Below are positions 58,824 through 64,000 of a stretch of DNA of 64,000 bases, in pieces. The DNA is from Maliibacterium massiliense (lineage in GTDB: Bacteria > Bacillota > Clostridia > Christensenellales > Maliibacteriaceae), in NCBI RefSeq assembly GCF_900604345.1, contig NZ_LR026983.1:992001-1056000 (forward strand), in the 5' to 3' direction. A program made the position numbers and the translations under genes. How positions within the stretch are numbered: the stretch's first letter is position 1; every line of letters begins with the position of its first letter. The notes under the pieces are model-generated. The model had not been told where the DNA came from. It did no database searches and was given only the letters and a program-made list of their open reading frames with translations.

Positions 58824-60173
58824 ATGCAAAAACAGCGCGATATGACCAGCGGGCGCATCACGCCCACGCTGATACAGTTTGCCATACCCGTGCTGCTGGG
58901 CAACCTGTTCCAGCAGTTTTACAACACCGTGGACGCGGTGATCGTGGGGCAGGTGCTGGGCAAGGACGCGCTGGCCGCGGTGGGCGTGGCCAACCCCATC
59001 ATGTCCATCGCCATCTTCTTTCTGTTCGGCGTGTGCATCGGCATCGGCATCATCCTGGCACAGCTCTACGGCGCCAAGGCGTACGATCAGTTCAAAATAC
59101 AGACGTCCACCTCGCTCATCGGCGGCGGGACGTTCACCATCGTGTTTTCCATCCTGTGCATGGCGCTCTCTCTGCCGCTGCTGAAGATGATCAAAACACC
59201 CGAAGCGATCATCGGCGATGCCAATGGCTATCTGCAGATCATCTTTGCCGGGCTGATCTTTTCCTTCCTCTATAATTTCTACGCCTCCGCCCTACGGGCC
59301 ACGGGCGACTCGCGCACGCCGTTCCTCTTCCTCTTGATTTCCTCGCTTATCAATGTGGGGCTGGATTTGCTCTTTGTGGCCCAGTTCGGCATGGGGGTGC
59401 GCGGCGCGGCGCTGGCCACGATCATTGCCCAGGGCATCTCCTCGCTGCTGTGCGTGGCGTTCGTCTACTTTAAAAAGCCCCTCATCGCCCTCAAGCGCAG
59501 AGAATGGATCTTTAAAAAAAGCATCTTGGTCAACACCATCCGCTACAGCTGGGCCTCCGCCCTGCAGCAGACCTTCGTCTACATCGGCAGGCTGCTCATC
59601 CAGGGCGTGGTCAACCCCTTTGGCACTGATACCATCGCGGCGTTCAACGCGGCCATGCGCGTGGAGGCCATCATCACCACACCCTTTGACGCCATGAGCA
59701 ACGCCACCTCCACGTTTTGCGCGCAGAACGTGGGTGCAAAGCGCCACGAGCGCGTGTTTGCGGGCTATAAGCGCGCCGCGCTCATCGATCTTGCGGTGGC
59801 GCTGGCCGCCTCGGCGCTGCTCTACGCCCTGGCGCCGCAGGTGATGTACCTGTTTGTGGACGAGGCGGAGATGGGCGTCATCACCATCGGCGCCGAATTT
59901 CTGCGCCTGATGTGCTTCTTCTACTTCCTGCTGAGCCAGACGTTCATCATGCAGGGCATGTTCCGCGGGGTGGGCAAGCTCAAAATCACGCTGTTTACCA
60001 CCACGACCTCCATCGTCATCCGCGTGCTGGGCTCCTTCCTGCTGGTGCCCCGCATGGGCCTGACGGGCGTGTGCTACGCCTCGGCGCTGGGGTGGGTGTT
60101 CATGATCGCTGTGGAGGTGGTGTGCATGCGCAGGTACTACAAATCCCTGCAGCAGCAGGCGCAGCCGGCATAG
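58824..60173 (+). CDS. MATE family multidrug/metabolite exporter
   Basis: 449 residues with 12 membrane helices in two MatE repeats (about 15-175 and 235-400). FAIPVLLGNLFQQFYNTVDAVIVG near residue 18 is the family opening; the AAVGVANPI loop is near 55. It exports drugs or metabolites against Na+ or H+. ATG 58824 has GGGGG 10 bases upstream, preferred to ATG 58803. The divergent LysR gene is the likely regulator. Confidence 0.92.
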   Translation: MQKQRDMTSGRITPTLIQFAIPVLLGNLFQQFYNTVDAVIVGQVLGKDALAAVGVANPIMSIAIFFLFGVCIGIGIILAQLYGAKAYDQFKIQTSTSLIGGGTFTIVFSILCMALSLPLLKMIKTPEAIIGDANGYLQIIFAGLIFSFLYNFYASALRATGDSRTPFLFLLISSLINVGLDLLFVAQFGMGVRGAALATIIAQGISSLLCVAFVYFKKPLIALKRREWIFKKSILVNTIRYSWASALQQTFVYIGRLLIQGVVNPFGTDTIAAFNAAMRVEAIITTPFDAMSNATSTFCAQNVGAKRHERVFAGYKRAALIDLAVALAASALLYALAPQVMYLFVDEAEMGVITIGAEFLRLMCFFYFLLSQTFIMQGMFRGVGKLKITLFTTTTSIVIRVLGSFLLVPRMGLTGVCYASALGWVFMIAVEVVCMRRYYKSLQQQAQPA

Positions 60174-60307
60174 CGCCTGGTCGTATGCCATTTCAGGGCC
60201 GCACAGCGGCGGCGCGCACACGAAACAGTGTGCCATCTGGCCCGGAGAGCCGCATCCGCCGCCATGCGGGGCAGGGCGCCGCGGCTGAACCCAAGGCATA
60301 ACAAATG

Positions 60308-60347
60308 CAGCGCGCCGGAAGATTGTCTTCCGGCGCGCTGTTTTTTT
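60308..60347 (+). terminator. Terminator of the MATE gene
   Basis: A perfect 14-base stem CAGCGCGCCGGAAG / CTTCCGGCGCGCTG (60308-60321 with 60327-60340), 5-base loop, then TTTTTTT. Confidence 0.92.
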
Positions 60348-60365
60348 GCATGCGTTTTCCCCCGT

Positions 60366-61220
60366 TCACGCCCGCTGTATATCCAGCATCCTGCGGATGT
60401 CCCCCATCTGGGCCTGCGCGTCTGCAAAGCCCATATCGTACGCCGCCATCAGGCGGCGCCTGTCCTTTTCAAAGCGGCGCACAGGCAGCGGCGTGCGCGG
60501 GGCGATCTGCAGTGCCCTGCCCTGCCAGGTAAGCTCGCGCAAGGTGGCGCAGGTATCGTTGTAGACGATGTGCCGCTTATCCAGCGCCGCGATCATGTGC
60601 GGGTAATCGCGCAGCACCCGCCGGTACACCACGCGCCCGTGCTCAGGGATTTTGACATAGTCCAGCGGGCGGGTGCGCACCACCACCACGCGCGCGCAGC
60701 CGTCGGCGAGCGCCCGCTTGACCGGGATGGGGTCGCTCACCCCGCCGTCGAGGTACTTTCTGCCCCCAATCTGTACCATGGGCGAGAACACCGGCAGCGA
60801 GCTGGAGGCGCGGATGATGTCACACGAGCGGCCCATCTGCGCCTTTTCAAAGTAGACGGGGGCGCCTGTCTGCACATCGGTCACCGCCGCATAAAAGGTG
60901 CAGGGCGCGCGCAGCAGCGCGTCAAAATCCAGCGGCACCAGCTTGTTTGGGATTTCATCAAAGATAAAATCCATGCCGAACACTGAGCGCTCGCGCAGAA
61001 AATTGGCAAAACTGGCGTAGCGCTTATCCCCTGCGTATCTGGTGTTGACCGTAAGGCCGCGCTCCCGCTGGCCCGCAATGTAGGATACCGCGTTGGCCGC
61101 GCCCGCCGATACGCCGATGATATACGCTGGCAGAATCTGCGCATCCATCAGCGCGTCGAGCACGCCCACACTGTAGAGCCCGCGCATGCCGCCGCCTTCC
61201 AGCACCAACCCCGTCTTCAT
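60366..61220 (-). CDS. Patatin-like phospholipase (RssA-type)
   Basis: 284 residues. The oxyanion loop LEGGGMRGLYSVGVL near 7, the nucleophile Ser in IGVSAGAANAV near 37 (GxSxG), and the catalytic Asp in YLDGGVSDPIP near 160 (DGG) are intact. It hydrolyses acyl esters of lipids in the cytoplasm or at the membrane. It overlaps the preceding membrane-protein gene by 4 bases (ATGA), so the two are coupled. Confidence 0.92.
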   Translation of the reverse strand: MKTGLVLEGGGMRGLYSVGVLDALMDAQILPAYIIGVSAGAANAVSYIAGQRERGLTVNTRYAGDKRYASFANFLRERSVFGMDFIFDEIPNKLVPLDFDALLRAPCTFYAAVTDVQTGAPVYFEKAQMGRSCDIIRASSSLPVFSPMVQIGGRKYLDGGVSDPIPVKRALADGCARVVVVRTRPLDYVKIPEHGRVVYRRVLRDYPHMIAALDKRHIVYNDTCATLRELTWQGRALQIAPRTPLPVRRFEKDRRRLMAAYDMGFADAQAQMGDIRRMLDIQRA

Positions 61221-61951
61221 GCGTCCTCCCCTGTTTGGGGCAGTTTTTTGATCTGGATCTTATCGATCAGGCCCTTGTTGCGCTTGATGCTGATATAGCC
61301 CACCACCGATGCGACCAGCGCGCCCACCGCATCCACAATCAAATCCTTCATGGTGTCGGCAAGCGCAGCCTTGCCAAGCAGCTGCGTGCCGTCCTCCAGC
61401 ATGTACTTCTGCATATTCATGCCCAAAATGCCGTCAAAACTGAACTCGTAGATCTCCCACAGCGCGCCCAGCGTCATGGAAAAGCAAAACGCGAAGATGG
61501 CCACAAACGCGGGGCTCAAATCCACCGGCACCCGTTCGGATCGGTTGAGCAGCGCGATGAAGCAGAACGCGAGCGCCCCCAGCATCACGCCGCTGAAGCC
61601 GTGCAGCAGCGTATCGAAGTGGGGTAGGTCGTAATAAAAGTTTTTGATTTCGCCTAAGTAGATGGAGCAGTAGAGAAACACCACGTACATGCAGTGCATC
61701 ACCGAGGGAATCTCAATGCGCGTTCTTTTGGCCACGACGCCCGGCAGGTACAGCACCACGATGCCCAGCAGGCACTGGATTGCCATCTGGATGTAATCGC
61801 CCTTGCTGCGCTCGGCAAAATGGGCCGCCACGCGCCCGCCCGGCGCGGCAAAGATACGCACAATCAAAAAAACAATGGACAGCACCAGCGTCACCAGCAG
61901 CACTGTGGACAGGATGCGGGACATGGGCCATTTTTTCTCTTTCTTCGCCAT
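61217..61951 (-). CDS. DUF2238 / YjdF-like membrane protein
   Basis: 244 residues with six membrane helices. The segments LPHFDTLLHGFSGVMLGALAF near 108 and TLGALWEIYEFSFD near 158 match the conserved core of YjdF-like proteins, with acidic and histidine residues in the membrane. The C-terminal DTMKDLIVDAVGALVASVVGYI completes the pattern. ATG 61951 has AGGAG 6 bases upstream. Function unknown; the overlap with the patatin gene suggests a lipid-related role. Confidence 0.8.
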   Translation of the reverse strand: MAKKEKKWPMSRILSTVLLVTLVLSIVFLIVRIFAAPGGRVAAHFAERSKGDYIQMAIQCLLGIVVLYLPGVVAKRTRIEIPSVMHCMYVVFLYCSIYLGEIKNFYYDLPHFDTLLHGFSGVMLGALAFCFIALLNRSERVPVDLSPAFVAIFAFCFSMTLGALWEIYEFSFDGILGMNMQKYMLEDGTQLLGKAALADTMKDLIVDAVGALVASVVGYISIKRNKGLIDKIQIKKLPQTGEDA

Positions 61952-62159
61952 AGAGCTCCTACCTTCTTGCCTCCGTTAAAACACGCGCCCGCCTATGCAG
62001 GTAAAACGTATTTTATCACGCGCCCCCGCGCGTTACAAGGTACAAAGCCCTGTATTTGTCCGAAGCGAGCGGTAAAAAAAGCGCGCGCCCATCGTCAGAC
62101 AGGCGCACGCAAGCGTATCGCACGATACTTGTTTCACGCGCGGTGCGTCCCGCGCACAC

Positions 62160-63131
62160 TCACAGGCGGCGGTAGCCCGTGGCAAAGTCCACCTGGTTTT
62201 GCAGCGGTTCCTCCGCCTGGAAGCGGCGCATGTTGTCCGCTGCGATGCGCAGGATGCGCTCGTAGGTCTCCTGCAGGTGGAACCCACCCGATACGTGGGG
62301 AGTAATGATGCAGTTGGGCGCCTGCCAGAGCGGGTGCGCCGCCGGCAGGGGCTCGGGGTCGGTCACGTCGATTCCCGCGCCGGCCAGATGGCCGTTCACA
62401 AGGGCGTCGCATAGGGCGTCCGTATCCACCACCGTGCCCCGTCCCACGTTGAGCAGGATGGCACCCTCTTTCATGCGCGCGATACGGTCCCTGTCAAACA
62501 TTTTATAGGTGGCCTTGGTGCCGGGCAGGCTCAGCGCCACCACATCCGCCTGGGGCAGCAGCGCGTCCAGATGCTCTGTCAGGTACAGTTCGTCGATATA
62601 ATCGGGCTTATCGGCCAGATTGGCGCGGCGCACGCCGATCGTTTTTGCGCCCATGGCCTTGCAGCGCTGCGCAAACGCGCCGCCGATATCCCCCATGCCC
62701 ACGACCAGCACCGTGGATTGATCGATGGCGCGCACCATGCCCTCGTCCCGCCAGCGGTTTTCCTTCATATTATCGTGATACAGGTGCAGCTTTTTCATCA
62801 GCATCAGCATCATGCCCAGCATGTGCTCGCTGATCGCCAGGCCGTACGCGCCCGTGGCGTTGGTGAGCGCCACGCCCGCAGGCAGCGCGCCCTCTTTGAT
62901 ATAGGCGTCCGCGCCCGCGCTGTTCAGCTGCAGCCACCGGAGCTTTTCCGCGCCCGCAAGATAGGCCGCCGGCGGGTTGCCGATGATGACCTCCGCCTCC
63001 CTGACCATATCCTGCGTCACAGCCTCGCCCGCAAAGGTGAAGACGGCCTGCGGCGCAGCCTGGCGCAAAACCTGCTGGTGCGCCGCATCCTCTACCGGCA
63101 GCACAACCAGTACATTGTTAATTGCTCGCAT
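62160..63131 (-). CDS. D-2-hydroxyacid dehydrogenase
   Basis: 323 residues. The NAD-binding loop VGMGDIGGAFAQR lies near 145, and the catalytic residues are in LNVGRGTVVD (Arg, near 230), the Asp-Glu-containing GIDVTDPEPLP near 258, and TPHVSGG (His, near 279). The entry NSAGAD near 70 is typical of glyoxylate/hydroxypyruvate reductase-like members. It reduces 2-keto acids to D-2-hydroxy acids, or the reverse; the substrate is not evident. It stands alone on its strand. Confidence 0.9.
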   Translation of the reverse strand: MRAINNVLVVLPVEDAAHQQVLRQAAPQAVFTFAGEAVTQDMVREAEVIIGNPPAAYLAGAEKLRWLQLNSAGADAYIKEGALPAGVALTNATGAYGLAISEHMLGMMLMLMKKLHLYHDNMKENRWRDEGMVRAIDQSTVLVVGMGDIGGAFAQRCKAMGAKTIGVRRANLADKPDYIDELYLTEHLDALLPQADVVALSLPGTKATYKMFDRDRIARMKEGAILLNVGRGTVVDTDALCDALVNGHLAGAGIDVTDPEPLPAAHPLWQAPNCIITPHVSGGFHLQETYERILRIAADNMRRFQAEEPLQNQVDFATGYRRL

Positions 63132-63236
63132 CCCACATGCTCCTTTACAGTTGGAAAAAAGGATTGGTGTACAAGCACACTATACCATTTCGCCGACGCG
63201 TTGGCTATCCCTTTTTCCTCGGCGCATGGGGACGCG

Positions 63237-64000
63237 TCAGTTGATTTTGAGCACCTGCCCGGGGTAAATCAAATTGGGGTTGCGCAGGTGGTTGATGCCC
63301 GCCAGCACCGCCGTGGTGGTGCCAAAGCGCGCCGCGATCCCCGAGAGCGTGTCGCCCCGTCGCACCGTGTAGGTAATCGCCGCCGGCGCCTCAGCCGCAA
63401 TGCGCAGCACCTCGCCCGGATAGATCAGGTTGGGGTTGGCGATCCTGTTGATATGCGCCAGGTTGGCCGCGGTGGTGCCGAAGCGCGCCGCGATCCCTGA
63501 GAGCGTGTCGCCCCGTCGCACCGTATAGGTGCGCGCCCCGCCTGCGCTGCCGCCGGTGCCCCCGTCCGCGCCGCCGATGCGCAGCACCTGCCCGGGGTAG
63601 ATCAAATTGGGGTTGGCGATGTTGTTCTCCCGCGCAAGCGCTGCCACCGTGGTGCCGAAACGCGCCGCGATCCCGGAGAGCGTGTCGCCCCGCTGCACCG
63701 TGTAGGTGCGCGCACCGCCTGCGCTGCCACCGGTGTCCCCGTCCGCGCCGCCGATGCGCAGCACCTGCCCTGGATAGATCAAATTGGGGTTGGCGATGTT
63801 GTTCTCCCGTACAAGCGCCGCCACCGTGGTGCCGAAGCGCGCCGCGATCTCTGAGAGCGTGTCGCCCCGCTGCACCGTATAGGTGCGGGTGTCAGACGGC
63901 GGCGGGGGAGGCGCCGGCGGATCCACAGGGGGCACGGGGTCGCTGCCCGTAAGGAAGATGCTCTGCTTAAACCAGTCGCGGTCCACGCGGCCGTTGATGC
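63237..64000 (-). CDS. C-terminal part of a probable GH25 lysozyme with four LysM repeats, cut by the right edge
   Basis: The frame is open to the right edge; 253 residues are visible. The first ones ([10 protein letters not shown]) match the last strand of GH25 lysozyme domains, which end in a GNVDxxxF-type segment. After a Pro-rich linker come four LysM domains of about 45 residues ([32 protein letters not shown]), joined by Gly-rich spacers, that bind peptidoglycan. The in-frame GTG near 63986 is not taken as a start because the reading frame continues beyond it with lysozyme-like residues. It would be a secreted cell-wall hydrolase or a spore/cortex lytic enzyme. Confidence 0.8.
   Translation of the reverse strand, partial: INGRVDRDWFKQSIFLTGSDPVPPVDPPAPPPPPSDTRTYTVQRGDTLSEIAARFGTTVAALVRENNIANPNLIYPGQVLRIGGADGDTGGSAGGARTYTVQRGDTLSGIAARFGTTVAALARENNIANPNLIYPGQVLRIGGADGGTGGSAGGARTYTVRRGDTLSGIAARFGTTAANLAHINRIANPNLIYPGEVLRIAAEAPAAITYTVRRGDTLSGIAARFGTTTAVLAGINHLRNPNLIYPGQVLKIN
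63240..63885 (-). repeat. Tandem DNA repeat coding for four LysM domains
   Basis: Four copies of a 140-215-base unit. The two repeats nearest the right edge are about 95 percent alike by eye, including the GGADG..GGSAGGA spacer, which suggests recent duplication. Confidence 0.8.

Overview
The window comes from a GC-rich member of the class Clostridia (Bacillota). The evidence is strong AGGAGG-type ribosome binding sites, frequent GTG/TTG starts, a serine T-box leader, a tetrahydrofolate riboswitch in front of a folT-like gene, and a cotJABC spore-coat/Mn-catalase operon that implies sporulation. Genus cannot be assigned from the sequence alone. No rRNA, tRNA or CRISPR was recognised.

Layout. 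1-3,000 is the edge of a prophage late region on the minus strand (late regulator, terminase small and large subunits, a small ORF, then a gene running off the left edge), followed by a DUF3006 gene. 3.4-9.4 kb holds envelope and housekeeping genes on the minus strand (an Ig-like repeat surface protein, an oxidoreductase, a PAQR/hemolysin III protein, a FlgD-like Ig protein, a DUF218 protein). 9.6-16.2 kb has a NodB-type deacetylase, O-acetylhomoserine sulfhydrylase, a metallophosphoesterase, a GNAT enzyme and a LysR regulator. 16.4-26.3 kb has a split chromate transporter pair, an EAL protein, a four-gene ECF sigma/anti-sigma operon, gpsA, the riboswitch-controlled folate transporter S component, a two-component system and a thioesterase. 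26.5-36 kb has serS behind its T-box, then the VTC / DUF4956 / CotH triad and a 1,401-residue secreted protein with DUF4214 repeats.

36-44.4 kb holds an oxidative-stress pair (double-rubredoxin protein plus ferredoxin) behind a Fur/PerR-like operator, a cation/proton antiporter, an XRE regulator, the cotJ operon with an unusually cysteine-rich CotJA, and a HAD phosphatase / prephenate dehydrogenase / acetyltransferase / SdpI-like run. 44.5-57.7 kb is one long minus-strand operon, argG-argH-argC-argJ-argB-argD-argF-carA-carB. It has a sigma-A promoter and ArgR-box candidates at its head and mostly short gaps or overlaps between genes. Together it encodes the acetyl-cycle route from glutamate to arginine (argA supplied by ArgJ), with carbamoyl phosphate synthesis built in.

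The most striking object is the last gene of that operon: carB is fused in frame to a complete-length DapF-like domain in which the first catalytic cysteine appears to be alanine. 57.8-64 kb has a LysR regulator divergent from a MATE exporter, a patatin-like lipase with a YjdF-like membrane protein, a D-2-hydroxyacid dehydrogenase, and the C-terminal part of a probable GH25 lysozyme with four LysM repeats, cut by the right edge.
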